From NCBI RefSeq assembly GCF_024637375.1, contig NZ_JAGXFK010000058.1, positions 1-64,000 on the forward strand: DNA of 64,000 bases, read 5' to 3'. The notes beneath the pieces are model-generated. The model had not been told where the DNA came from. It saw only the letters and a program-made list of their open reading frames with translations, and did not search any database. Of this stretch, positions 30,786 through 40,760 are shown one piece after another. The stretch is from Sediminimonas sp. (GTDB lineage: Bacteria > Pseudomonadota > Alphaproteobacteria > Rhodobacterales > Rhodobacteraceae). The number at the start of each line of letters is the position of its first letter. Position 1 is the stretch's first letter. The translations under genes and the position numbers were made by a program.

Positions 30786-33389
30786 ATGGCCCTGTCGCGG
30801 CGCACCGGGCAGCGCTTCCAGTCTTCCATCTGGCCGGGGTTCGTGGACGCGATGACGGGGCTGTTGCTGGTCCTGATGTTCGTGTTGACCATCTTCATGG
30901 TGGTGCAATCGGTGCTGCGCGAAACCATTGCCGGGCAGGATACCAGGCTTGATGCGCTTTCCGCCGAGGTGGCGGCGCTGTCGCAGGCGCTGGGCTTGGC
31001 GCAGCGGCGCAACACCGAACTGACAGCCCGGGTGGGCGAACTGGACGCGACCCTGCGCGAGGAACGTGCCCGCGCCGACGAGCAGTCGGCGCTGATCGCG
31101 TCGCTGCGCGACGAGCGCGACGCGCAGGCCGCCGCGCTTGAGGGCGCGCGCGGCCGTATCGCCAGTTTCGAGGAACAGGTCGCCGCCCTGATCGCCACGC
31201 GCGATGCGCAAGCCGCGGCGTTGGACGCGGCGCAGAGCCGCATCGCCGGGTTCCGCCGCGAGGTCGCGGCGCTGGGTGACGAACGCGATGCCGCCCGCGA
31301 AGAGGCCGAAGACCTGCGCACGGCACGCGATGCTGCGCAGGCCGAGGTGACGCGACTGGAGGGCGAGCGCGCCGAACTGATCAGCGAGCGCGAGGCGCTC
31401 AACCTGGCGCTGGCGCAGGCGCGCGACGAGGTCGACGCGAAAACCGAGGCGGCGCGCCTTGCCGCGGCGCGGCGCGAGGCCTTGCAGGCGCTGATCGCCG
31501 ATCTGCGCCGTCGCAACGTTGCCGCGGGCGCCGAAGCCGACGATCTGCGCGCCCGGCTGGGTACCGTAGAGGACAAGCTGAGCGCGCAGGAGGCGGCGCG
31601 CGACCGGCTTTCCGCGCGGGTCGGCGAACTGGAGGACGACCTTGACGAAAGCGCGGCGGCGCGCGCCCGCCTGGGCGAAGATCTTGCCGCGACCAGGGAG
31701 CGGCTGAGCGAGGAAGAGGCCGCGCGCTTGGTAGAGGCCGCCGCGGCCGAGCGCCTGCGCGAGCGGCTCAGGAACGCCGACGCGGAACTCACCGCGATGA
31801 CCATGGTGCTGGAGGAGCAGCGCCGCAAGGCCGAGGAAACCCTGACCTTGCTGGCCGCGGCCGAAAGCTCGCAGGAAGACCTGAGCACCAAGCTGGCCGC
31901 GGCGCTGCTGGCGCGCGAGAAGACGCAGCAGCAGCTTGGCGCCCTGCAGGAAGACCTGCAAAGCGCCCGCGACGCCCGCGAGGCGGCGCTTGCGCAGGCC
32001 GAGGAAGACCGCGCCGCGGCGCAAACCCGCCTGTCGTCGCTGGAGGCGGCGCTGGCCCAGGCCCTGGCACGGGCCGAAGAGGGAACGGCGCGCATCGAGG
32101 ATCTGCGCACCCGTCTGAGCGAGGCCGAGGCGGAGCTGGCGCAAACCCGCGAGGCCGCAGGCGACCTGGAGCAGCAACTGGCGCAGGCGCGGCAAACGCA
32201 GACGGCGCTGCGCGATGAGCTGGCCCAGGCACGCGGCGAGGCCGAAAGCCTGCGCGCGCGGATGCAGACCGAAACCGGGTCGCTGGAGAAGCGCCTTGCC
32301 GAGGCGCTGGCCGCCAAGCTCAAGCTGGAGGGCGACCTGGACGACGCACAAACCGCGCTGGCCACGGCGCTGGAGGCGCGCCGACAGGCCGATCAGGCGG
32401 CGCAGCAGGCGCGCGCGGCGCAAGGCGCCGCCGAGGATCGCGCCGCAGCGGCCCAAGACCGTGCCGACGCGGCCGAAGAGCGCGCCACCGCTGCCGAGGG
32501 TCGCGCCGAAGCCGCCGAGCAGACACTGACCCGCGAGACGCAGCGCGCCCAGGACGCGCTGGCCGAGGCGCTGGCGGCCCGTCTGGCGGCCGAGCAGCAG
32601 GCGCAGGCGCAACTGAGCGAGGCCGAGCGTCGCGCGGCGTTGCTGGCCGAGGCACGGCGCAAGCTGACCCAGGAGGAAGCCGCCAGCGCCAAGGCGCAGC
32701 GCGAGCAGGCGCTGCTCAACCAGCAACTGCGCGCGCTGCGAGAGCAACTCGGGTCGTTGCAGGCGCTGCTGGACGACTACAAGGAACGCGAGGCCGCCGC
32801 GCAGGTGCAGTTGCAATCGCTGGGGTCGGACCTTAACGCCGCGCTGGCCCGCGCCGCGGCAGAGGAACGCAAGCGCCGCGAGCTGGAAGAAGCCGAGCGC
32901 AAGCGCCTGGAAGAAGAAAAGGCCAACCTGGAGAAATACCGCAGCGAATTCTTCGGTCGGCTGCGCGAGATCCTGGGCAACCAGGAAGGCGTGCGCATCG
33001 AGGGCGACCGCTTCGTGTTCTCGTCGGAGGTGCTGTTCGCGCCGGGCAAGGCGGAACTGTCGGATGACGGCAAGGCCGAGATCGCCAAGGTCGCGGGTAT
33101 CGTCAAGCGCATCGCCGACGAAATCCCCGAGGGCATCGACTGGATCATCCGGGTGGACGGGCACACCGACGATGTGCCGCTGGCCGATTCCGCCGATTTC
33201 GAGAACAACTGGGAACTCAGCCAGGCGCGGGCGCTGTCGGTGGTGCGCTACATGGTCGATGAACTGGACATGCAGCCCAAGCGGTTGAGCGCCAACGGCT
33301 TCGGGGAATTCCAGCCCGTGAACACCGCCGATACCGAAGCGGCGCGTGCCCAGAACCGGCGCATCGAGTTGAAGCTGACCGAGCGATAG
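30786..33389 (+). CDS. MotB-like protein: single N-terminal TM, very long coiled coil, C-terminal OmpA peptidoglycan-binding domain
   Basis: FVDAMTGLLLVLMFVLTIFMVVQ TM; about 600 aa A/E/R/Q/L-rich heptad-like region; C-term VDGHTDDVPLADSADFENNWELSQARALSVVRYMVDE...GFGEFQPV..RAQNRRIELKL. Confidence 0.85.
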   Translation: MALSRRTGQRFQSSIWPGFVDAMTGLLLVLMFVLTIFMVVQSVLRETIAGQDTRLDALSAEVAALSQALGLAQRRNTELTARVGELDATLREERARADEQSALIASLRDERDAQAAALEGARGRIASFEEQVAALIATRDAQAAALDAAQSRIAGFRREVAALGDERDAAREEAEDLRTARDAAQAEVTRLEGERAELISEREALNLALAQARDEVDAKTEAARLAAARREALQALIADLRRRNVAAGAEADDLRARLGTVEDKLSAQEAARDRLSARVGELEDDLDESAAARARLGEDLAATRERLSEEEAARLVEAAAAERLRERLRNADAELTAMTMVLEEQRRKAEETLTLLAAAESSQEDLSTKLAAALLAREKTQQQLGALQEDLQSARDAREAALAQAEEDRAAAQTRLSSLEAALAQALARAEEGTARIEDLRTRLSEAEAELAQTREAAGDLEQQLAQARQTQTALRDELAQARGEAESLRARMQTETGSLEKRLAEALAAKLKLEGDLDDAQTALATALEARRQADQAAQQARAAQGAAEDRAAAAQDRADAAEERATAAEGRAEAAEQTLTRETQRAQDALAEALAARLAAEQQAQAQLSEAERRAALLAEARRKLTQEEAASAKAQREQALLNQQLRALREQLGSLQALLDDYKEREAAAQVQLQSLGSDLNAALARAAAEERKRRELEEAERKRLEEEKANLEKYRSEFFGRLREILGNQEGVRIEGDRFVFSSEVLFAPGKAELSDDGKAEIAKVAGIVKRIADEIPEGIDWIIRVDGHTDDVPLADSADFENNWELSQARALSVVRYMVDELDMQPKRLSANGFGEFQPVNTADTEAARAQNRRIELKLTER

Positions 33390-33470
33390 GCCCGCGCCGG
33401 GCAAGCGCCCTGGCGTCGCGCCTGATCACCTGGTCCCGTGGGCCTCGGGGCCCGGCGGGCGCCGCCCCCC

Positions 33471-36400
33471 TCAGCCGATCTCGGCCAGCCGGGCCAGCGC
33501 GGCGTTCAGGCGCGCCTCTTCCTCTTCGCGGGCGGCGAGGTTTTCGCGCGTTTCCTCGACCACCTCGGCAGGGGCGCTTTCGGCGAACTTGGGGTTGTTC
33601 AGCCGCCCGCGCAGACCGGCCAGTTCCTTTTCCAGCTTGGCGTGCGCCTTTTGCAGCCGCGCCTTTTCGGCGTCCACGTCGATGACGCCGGCCAGCGGCA
33701 GGCCGAAGGTGCCGCCCTCGACCGGCACGGTCACGGTGCCCTTGGGAAAATCGGCGGCCTCGGTCAGGGTGTCGATGCGCGCCAGCTTCGTGATCAGCGC
33801 CTCGTTGCGCGCCCACGCGGCGTGCCCGGCTGTGTCGAGATCGGCCACCAGCATCGGTATCTGCAGCCCCGCCGGCACATGCATCTGCGCGCGGGCCGAG
33901 CGGATACCCTCGATCAGCGAGATCACCCAGTTCATTTCACGGTCGGCGTCGGCATCGACCAGCTCGGCGCCGTATTCGGGCCACGGGGCCAGCGCCAGCA
34001 GCCCGTCGCGCCGGGTGGTGACCTGCCACAGCTCTTCGGTGACGAAGGGCATGATCGGGTGCAGCAGGATCAGGCACTGGTCCAGCACCCATGCCATCGT
34101 GGCGCGCGTCTCGGCCTGGTCTTCGGCGCTGCCATCCATCAGCAGGGGCTTGGAAAATTCCACGTACCAGTCGCAGACCTTGCCCCAGACAAACGCGTAC
34201 AGTGAATTGGCCGCGTCGTTGAACCGGTAGGCGGTGAGCGCTGCGTCCACTTCCTCGCGGATGCGCCCGACCTCGCCGATGATCCAGCGGTTGACGGTGC
34301 GGCTGGCCGCGGGCGGCGTGGGCGCGGGGGCGTGGCCCTCGTAGACGCCATTCATCTCGGCAAAGCGGGTGGCGTTCCATATCTTGGTGCCGAAGTTGCG
34401 GTAGCCGGCGATGCGGTCTTTCGACAGTTTCAGGTCGCGCCCCATGGCCGCCATCGCGGTGAGGGTAAAGCGCACCGCGTCGGCGCCGTAGTCGTCGATC
34501 AGCTCGATCGGGTCCAGCACGTTGCCCAGGGATTTGGACATCTTCTTGCCGGTCTCGTCGCGGACAAGGGCATGGACGTAAACGGTATGGAACGGCTTTT
34601 GCCCGACCACGGCGTATTGCATCATCATCATCCGGGCGACCCAGAAGAAGATGATGTCGAACCCGGTGATCAGCACATCGGTGGGGAAATACTTGCGCAG
34701 TGCCTCGGTGTCCTCGGGCCAGCCCAGCGTACCGATGGGCCAGAGGCCGGAGGAGAACCAGGTGTCGAGGACGTCGGGGTCGCGGGTCAAACCAATTGTA
34801 GTGCGCTCGGATTCCGGATCACCGACCCAACCAGACCCTCTAGACGGCGGATTGGCTTGTGGGCGGCCTGCACTATCAGGCTCAGAGAGTATGAAACCAT
34901 CATCAAAAATAACGTCGATAGTCGCGTGAGGGGTTGTCTTTTTGTGGAAAGCCTTTGCTTTTTCGGCCACTTCGGCTTCACTCGAAGCACAAAACTCGTT
35001 TCCATACAGGTCATACCAAACCGGCACCTGGTGGCCCCACCAGAGCTGGCGCGAGATGCACCATGGCTCGATGTTCTCAAGCCAGTGCAGGTAAACCTTG
35101 CGGTCCTGGTCGGGCATGATCGTGACGTCGCCGCCGGTCACCGCATCAATCGCGGGCTGCACGATCTGCGCGGTGTCCACGAACCACTGGTCGGTCAGCA
35201 TCGGCTCGATCACCACCTTCGAGCGGTCGCCGAAGGGCTGCATGATGGGCTTGGCTTCGACCAGCGGCACCATGGTCACGTCATCCCCGGCAAAGCCGTC
35301 ATCCCCGACTTGATCGGGGATATCCTGATCCCGGGATCCTCGGGTCGCGCCCGAGGATGACGTGGCGGCGGCGGGGCGAGATCCTCCGGTCGAGCCGGAG
35401 GATGACGGGGGATGGTCGGCCGAGGATGACGGCATCATCACGGCCAGCCCCTCGGCGGTGATCTCCTCGACGACCTTGCGGCGCGCCTCGAATCGGTCCA
35501 GCCCGCGCAGGTGATCGGGCACCAGGTTGAGCGTATCCACCTCCTGCGCGGTGAATTCGGCGCCCTCGGCGATCTGTTGCGCGCGCTTGGCACAGTCGGC
35601 ATAAGGCGCGCCGTCGTCGCGCATGTGCGCCTTCGTGTCCATCAGACGGTACATCGGGATGTTTGCGCGCTCGGCCACGGCATAGTCGTTGGCATCATGC
35701 GCGCCGGTGATCTTGACCGCGCCCGAGCCGAAATTCGGGTCGGGGTAGTCATCGGTGATGATCGGGATCAGGCGGCGGTGTTCCTTCGGGCCGACCGGAA
35801 TTTCGCACAGCTTGCCGACGATGGGCGCATAGCGCGCGTCCGACGGGTGGACCGCCACCGCGCCGTCGCCCAGCATCGTCTCGGGGCGCGTGGTGGCGAT
35901 GGAGATGTAATCGCGTTCTTCGCGGAAGATCACGTTGCCGTCTTCATCTTTCTCCAAATACTCATAGGTCTCGCCGCCCGCCAAGGGGTACTTGAAATGC
36001 CACATGTGCCCCGGCACCTCGACATTCTCGACCTCGAGATCGGAAATGGCGGTCTCAAAGTGCGGATCCCAGTTGACCAGCCGCTTGCCGCGATAGATCA
36101 GCCCCTTGTTGTACATGTCCACGAAGACGCGGATCACCGCGTCGTGGAAATTGCCCTCTTCGCCCGCCGGCGCGCCGGGTGCGCCGGACATGGTGAAGGC
36201 GTTGCGCGACCAGTCGCACGAGGCCCCCAGCCGCCGGAGCTGGTTGATGATGGCGCCGCCCGATTCCTGTTTCCATTCCCAGACCTTCGCGAGGAACTCT
36301 TGCCGCGTGAAATCGGTGCGCCGCTTGCCTTCCTTGGCGAGGTCGCGTTCCACCACCATCTGCGTGGCGATGCCGGCGTGGTCCTGCCCCGGCTGCCACA

Positions 36401-36632
36401 GGGTGTCGAAGCCGCGCATCCGGTGCCAGCGGGTCAGGATGTCCTGAAGCGTGTTGTTGAAGGCGTGCCCCATGTGCAGGCTGCCGGTCACGTTGGGCGG
36501 CGGGATCATGATGCAGAAGGTCTCGGCGCCATCGCGCGCGCCGGCGCCGGCCTTGAACGCGCCGGCCTCTTCCCACGCCTTGTAAAGCCGCGCCTCGGCC
36601 TCGGCCGCGTCGAATGTCTTTTCCATCGCCAT
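33471..36632 (-). CDS. valS: Valine--tRNA ligase (with two internal insertions)
   Basis: [31 protein letters not shown]..., [12 protein letters not shown], ValRS C-terminal coiled coil. Confidence 0.96.
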   Translation of the reverse strand: MAMEKTFDAAEAEARLYKAWEEAGAFKAGAGARDGAETFCIMIPPPNVTGSLHMGHAFNNTLQDILTRWHRMRGFDTLWQPGQDHAGIATQMVVERDLAKEGKRRTDFTRQEFLAKVWEWKQESGGAIINQLRRLGASCDWSRNAFTMSGAPGAPAGEEGNFHDAVIRVFVDMYNKGLIYRGKRLVNWDPHFETAISDLEVENVEVPGHMWHFKYPLAGGETYEYLEKDEDGNVIFREERDYISIATTRPETMLGDGAVAVHPSDARYAPIVGKLCEIPVGPKEHRRLIPIITDDYPDPNFGSGAVKITGAHDANDYAVAERANIPMYRLMDTKAHMRDDGAPYADCAKRAQQIAEGAEFTAQEVDTLNLVPDHLRGLDRFEARRKVVEEITAEGLAVMMPSSSADHPPSSSGSTGGSRPAAATSSSGATRGSRDQDIPDQVGDDGFAGDDVTMVPLVEAKPIMQPFGDRSKVVIEPMLTDQWFVDTAQIVQPAIDAVTGGDVTIMPDQDRKVYLHWLENIEPWCISRQLWWGHQVPVWYDLYGNEFCASSEAEVAEKAKAFHKKTTPHATIDVIFDDGFILSEPDSAGRPQANPPSRGSGWVGDPESERTTIGLTRDPDVLDTWFSSGLWPIGTLGWPEDTEALRKYFPTDVLITGFDIIFFWVARMMMMQYAVVGQKPFHTVYVHALVRDETGKKMSKSLGNVLDPIELIDDYGADAVRFTLTAMAAMGRDLKLSKDRIAGYRNFGTKIWNATRFAEMNGVYEGHAPAPTPPAASRTVNRWIIGEVGRIREEVDAALTAYRFNDAANSLYAFVWGKVCDWYVEFSKPLLMDGSAEDQAETRATMAWVLDQCLILLHPIMPFVTEELWQVTTRRDGLLALAPWPEYGAELVDADADREMNWVISLIEGIRSARAQMHVPAGLQIPMLVADLDTAGHAAWARNEALITKLARIDTLTEAADFPKGTVTVPVEGGTFGLPLAGVIDVDAEKARLQKAHAKLEKELAGLRGRLNNPKFAESAPAEVVEETRENLAAREEEEARLNAALARLAEIG
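35275..35434. repeat. Palindromic (REP-like) element cluster embedded in frame within valS
   Basis: GTCATCC...GGATGAC ended imperfect palindromes: atccccgacttgatcggggat, ggatcctcgggtcgcgcccgaggatgac, gatcctccggtcgagccggaggatgac, ccgaggatgac. Confidence 0.85.
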
Positions 36633-36718
36633 GGTGCCTGGTCCCGCTGATCCGTTTGCGCCCCCGTCTAGCGAATTGGCGGGCCAAGGGAAAGCCGGTT
36701 GTCGCGGCCTGTCCGGGG

Positions 36719-37150
36719 TCAGGCGCGGTCGAGCTTGGTGCTCAGGTGAATGAGCGATTCCGACGAGCGCACGCCCTTCGCCTCGCCGATCCGGTCGAGC
36801 GTCTCATCGAGGGCCGCGGTGCTGTCGGCGGCCAGTTCCACGATCATGTCGAACCGGCCCGAGGCGGTGTGCACGCGCTTGACCTGCGACAGGGTTTTCA
36901 GCCGCGCCAGCACCGCGGCGCCGGCGCGCGGTTCGACCGACAGCAGCGCCGTGGCGTGCAGCGGCGGGCGCGCCTGCGCGCCGCGGCGCAGGGTGTAGCC
37001 GGCGATGGCGCCGCCGGCTTCCAGCCGGTCGATGCGGGCCTGAACGGTGGTGCGCGCCAGCCCCAGCCGCCGCGCCAGAGTGGCCACCGGCAGGCGGGCA
37101 TTTTCGGCCAGAAGGGCCATCAGTGCCGCATCGGTTTCGTCGGTTTGCAT
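36719..37150 (-). CDS. Lrp/AsnC family transcriptional regulator
   Basis: [54 protein letters not shown]. Confidence 0.93.
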   Translation of the reverse strand: MQTDETDAALMALLAENARLPVATLARRLGLARTTVQARIDRLEAGGAIAGYTLRRGAQARPPLHATALLSVEPRAGAAVLARLKTLSQVKRVHTASGRFDMIVELAADSTAALDETLDRIGEAKGVRSSESLIHLSTKLDRA

Positions 37151-37169
37151 TATCACCCCGTCATAATGT

Positions 37170-37200
37170 GTCACATCCCTGTCAATATAGACAAGGTGAC
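37170..37200. promoter_or_regulatory. Nested palindrome in divergent Lrp/decarboxylase intergenic region
   Basis: GTCAC-atccctgtcaatatagacaag-GTGAC with inner TGTCAATATAGACA. Confidence 0.5.
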
Positions 37201-37261
37201 GACAGGAATCGACAGCATTTCGCCCCAGACTGGAGAAAACGAGCAGCAGGAGACCCCGAAC

Positions 37262-38392
37262 ATGCGCGCAGAGCCCCTTTGGCGTGACCCCCTGACCCAC
37301 CTGGCCCGCGTGCGGCCCGACACGGCGGTGATGTATTTCTGCCCGGCGGTGTTGCAGGCCAACGCGCGGCGGTTCCGGGCCGGGTTCGACGGGTTGGTAA
37401 CCTACGCGGTCAAGGCCAACCCGCGCGCCGAGGTGCTGGAAAACCTCGCCGCCGCCGGGGTGCGCGCCTTTGACGTGGCCTCGCCGGCCGAGATGCGCGC
37501 GGCGCGCGCGGCCTGTCCCGACGCGGTGCTGCACTACAATAACCCCGTGCGCTCGCCCGACGAGGTGGCAGCGGGCGTGGCGCTTGGGGTGGCATCGTGG
37601 TCGGTCGATTGCGCGGCCGAGTTGGACAAGCTGGCCGATGTGCCGCGCACCGCCGAAGTGAGCGTGCGCCTGGCGCTGCCGGTCAAGGGCGCGGCCTATG
37701 ACTTCGGCGACAAGTTCGGCGCCAACCCCGAGGCGGCCGAGAAATTGCTGGCCCGCGTGGCGGAGATGGGGTTCACCCCGGCGATGACCTTCCACCCCGG
37801 CACCCAGTGCGCCGATCCGTCCGCCTGGGCGGCCTATGTCGCGGCCTGCGCCGACGTGGCCTGCCGCGCCGGCGTGCGGCTGGCGCGGCTCAACGTCGGT
37901 GGCGGCTTTGCCGCGCATCGCGCCGGCGCCGATGCGCCGGACCTCGACGCCATTTTCACCCGTATCCGCGCGGCGGTGGACGCGGCCTTTGGCGCCGATG
38001 CGCCGGCGCTGGTGTGCGAGCCGGGCCGCGCCATGGTGGCCGAGGCGTTCACCCTGGCTGCGCGCGTCAAGGCGCGGCGCCCGGGCGGGGCGGTGTTCAT
38101 CAACGACGGCATCTATGGCGGGCTGTCCGAAATGCGCGACCTCGCGCAGGGCGACCGGATCACCGTGCACGCGCCCGACGGCGCCCCGCGCCGGGGCGCC
38201 CCGCAGCCACGCGTGGTGTTCGGACCGACCTGCGACAGCCTCGATCGGCTGCCCGACCCGGTGGCCCTGCCGGGCGACGTGGCCGACGGCGACTACCTGC
38301 TGTTCCACGGGCAGGGGGCCTATTCGCTGGCGCTTGCCACCGGGTTCAACGGCTATGGCCCGGGCGATCCGATCACTGTCGGCCGGCTGTGA
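37262..38392 (+). CDS. Type III PLP-dependent decarboxylase (ornithine/lysine/diaminopimelate decarboxylase fold)
   Basis: FDGLVTYAVKANPRAEVLENLAAAGVRAFDVASPAEM...FGPTCDSLDRLPDPVALPGDVADGDYLLFHGQGAYSLA. Confidence 0.92.
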   Translation: MRAEPLWRDPLTHLARVRPDTAVMYFCPAVLQANARRFRAGFDGLVTYAVKANPRAEVLENLAAAGVRAFDVASPAEMRAARAACPDAVLHYNNPVRSPDEVAAGVALGVASWSVDCAAELDKLADVPRTAEVSVRLALPVKGAAYDFGDKFGANPEAAEKLLARVAEMGFTPAMTFHPGTQCADPSAWAAYVAACADVACRAGVRLARLNVGGGFAAHRAGADAPDLDAIFTRIRAAVDAAFGADAPALVCEPGRAMVAEAFTLAARVKARRPGGAVFINDGIYGGLSEMRDLAQGDRITVHAPDGAPRRGAPQPRVVFGPTCDSLDRLPDPVALPGDVADGDYLLFHGQGAYSLALATGFNGYGPGDPITVGRL

Positions 38393-38453
38393 TCCACTGG
38401 ACAGTGCCGCACGGTGAGCTAGGGTGCGCCCGAGACAGCGAATGGGGCGCATC

Positions 38454-40760
38454 ATGGAAAAATTCGGCAAAAGCCAGCCAATCACGCGGATCGAGGACCA
38501 GCGATTCCTGACCGGGCATGGCGAATACGTGGACGATATCGCGCCTGCGGGCGCGCTGCACGCGCTTGTTTTCCGCTCGCCGGTGGCGCACGGGCGGATC
38601 ACGGCGCTTGACGTGGGTGCCGCGCGCGACGCCGAGGGCGTGCACATGGTCGTCACCGCCGCCGATCTCGACGCCGCCGGCATCACCGCCGGCATCTGGG
38701 GCATCACGATTGAAAACCGCGACGGCACCCCCGCCGCCGGCCCCGAGCGGCCGATCCTGGCACGCGACCGGCTGCGCCATGTCGGCGAACCCGTCGCGGT
38801 GGTCATCGCCGAAACGCTGGACCATGCGCGCGACGCCGCCGAGCTGATCGAACTGGATTATGACGATCTGCCCGCCAAGCTGGGCCTTGCGCCGGGGGGC
38901 GAGGCGATTCACCCCGACGCGGCGCCCGACAACCGCGCCTTTGACTGGGCGATGGGGGACGAGGCCGCCTGCGCATCGGCGCTGGAGCGCGCCGCGCACG
39001 TGGTGCGCATGCAGGTGGACGACAACCGCGTGATCGTGAACTCGATGGAACCACGCGGCTGTTTCGCCGAATGGCAGGGCGGGCGGCTGCACCTGTCGTT
39101 CAACGGGCAGGGCGTGTGGGGGCCCAAGGCGCAGATCGCGCGCGTCCTGGGTCTTGACCGCGACCAGGTGCGCGTGACCAACCCCGATGTCGGCGGCGGC
39201 TTCGGGATGAAGGCGCCGCCCTACAACGAGTATTTCGTCGTCGCCCACGCCGCGCGCGCGCTGGGCCGGCCGGTGCGCTGGATGTCCGAGCGCACCGAGG
39301 CGATGCTGAGCGATCACGCCGGCCGCGACCTGACCCACGAGGTGATGATGGGCTTCGACGCCGATCACCGGATCACCGGCTACCGGGTGGACTCGCGCTG
39401 TAACCTGGGCGCCTACAACAGCAATTTCGGCCAGATCATCCAGACGACGCTGTTTTCCAAGGTGATGATGGGCACCTACGACGTGCAGGACACGTTCCTG
39501 CATGTCGAAGGGTACTACACCAACACCACGCAGGTGGATGCCTATCGCGGCGCCGGTCGGCCCGAGGCGATCTATCTGCTGGAGCGCGTCATGGACATGG
39601 CCGCGCGCGAACTGGGCGTCGATCCGTGGGAGTTGCGCCGGCGCAACTTCATCCCGGCCGATGCCTTTCCATATGTCAGCGCCACCGGCGAAACCTACGA
39701 CGTGGGCGATTTCGCCCGCGTTCTGAACCACGCCGAAGCCGCCGCCGACCGTGACGGGTTCGAAGCCCGGCGCGCGGCCAGCGCCGCGCGGGGGCGGCTG
39801 CGCGGCATGGGGCTGGCCTATTACATCGAAAGCATCCTGGGCGATCCGTCCGAGGGCGCCAAGGTGGAATTCGGCGCTGACGGCACCGCCACGATCTATG
39901 TCGGCACGCAAAGCAACGGGCAGGGGCATGAAACCGTCTATGCGCATTTCCTGTCGGATCAGACCGGCATCCCGCCCGATCGCATCCGCGTGGTACAGGG
40001 CGATTCGGACCTGATCGAAAAGGGCGGCGGCACCGGCGGGTCACGCTCGGTCACCGTGCAGGCCAACGCCACGCTGGCCACGGTCGATGTGATGGTCGCT
40101 GCCTTCACCCCTTACCTGGCCGAGAAACTGGGCGTGGATGAAAGCGCCGTCAGCTTCGACCATGAGACTTTTCGCGCGCCCGGATCGAACCTGACGCCGA
40201 CGCTGCTGGAGGCGGCGCAGATGGCCCTTGCCGACGGGCGCACTGACCTTCTGGTGCACGAGGCGCGCGCCACCCTGCCGGCGCGCAGCTACCCCAACGG
40301 CGCCCATGTGGCCGAGGTGGAAGTGGACCCCGATACCGGCAAGGTCACGCTCGACCGCTACACGGTCGTGGACGATTTCGGCAACCTCATCAACCCGCTG
40401 CTGGCCGAGGGGCAGGTGCATGGCGGGGTGGCGCAGGGCGTGGGCCAGGCCCTTACCGAACACACGGTATTCGACGAGGACGGGCAGTTGCTCACGGCAA
40501 CGTTCATGGACTACGCCATGCCGAGGGCCGATGATCTGCCGATGATCGGTTTCGCGACCGAACCCGTGCCCTCGACCGCCAACCCGATGGGAATGAAGGG
40601 CTGCGGCGAGGCCGGCACCGTGGGCGCGATGGCAGCCACCGCCAACGCGGTGCTCGATGCGCTGTGGGCGCGCGGGGTACGCCGGGCGGACATGCCGTTC
40701 ACGCCGTCGCGCGTTTGGGAGATGCTCAATGAAGATGGAACGCCTCAGGCGGCTGAGTAA
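38454..40760 (+). CDS. Molybdopterin-binding large subunit of xanthine dehydrogenase/CO dehydrogenase family (form II-like AYRGAGR)
   Basis: DVGGGFGMKAPPYNEYFVV...VDAYRGAGRPEAIYLLE...MGMKGCGEAGTVGAMAATANAVLDAL. Confidence 0.93.
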   Translation: MEKFGKSQPITRIEDQRFLTGHGEYVDDIAPAGALHALVFRSPVAHGRITALDVGAARDAEGVHMVVTAADLDAAGITAGIWGITIENRDGTPAAGPERPILARDRLRHVGEPVAVVIAETLDHARDAAELIELDYDDLPAKLGLAPGGEAIHPDAAPDNRAFDWAMGDEAACASALERAAHVVRMQVDDNRVIVNSMEPRGCFAEWQGGRLHLSFNGQGVWGPKAQIARVLGLDRDQVRVTNPDVGGGFGMKAPPYNEYFVVAHAARALGRPVRWMSERTEAMLSDHAGRDLTHEVMMGFDADHRITGYRVDSRCNLGAYNSNFGQIIQTTLFSKVMMGTYDVQDTFLHVEGYYTNTTQVDAYRGAGRPEAIYLLERVMDMAARELGVDPWELRRRNFIPADAFPYVSATGETYDVGDFARVLNHAEAAADRDGFEARRAASAARGRLRGMGLAYYIESILGDPSEGAKVEFGADGTATIYVGTQSNGQGHETVYAHFLSDQTGIPPDRIRVVQGDSDLIEKGGGTGGSRSVTVQANATLATVDVMVAAFTPYLAEKLGVDESAVSFDHETFRAPGSNLTPTLLEAAQMALADGRTDLLVHEARATLPARSYPNGAHVAEVEVDPDTGKVTLDRYTVVDDFGNLINPLLAEGQVHGGVAQGVGQALTEHTVFDEDGQLLTATFMDYAMPRADDLPMIGFATEPVPSTANPMGMKGCGEAGTVGAMAATANAVLDALWARGVRRADMPFTPSRVWEMLNEDGTPQAAE

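Noticed and set aside
29547-33389. Zorya anti-phage system
   Set aside because: ZorAB-like architecture only in general terms; no ZorC/D/E-like nuclease or helicase genes nearby, neighbours are housekeeping (ggct, valS).
29532-33404. 1290-aa minus-strand ORF antisense to the MotA/MotB-like pair
   Set aside because: Composition artefact: the opposite strand of a high-GC, A/E/R/Q/L-rich coiled-coil gene stays open; the plus strand has recognisable TM and OmpA domains.
36633-36720. T-box or attenuator in front of valS
   Set aside because: Leader is short, no Val-codon leader ORF or terminator stem seen.
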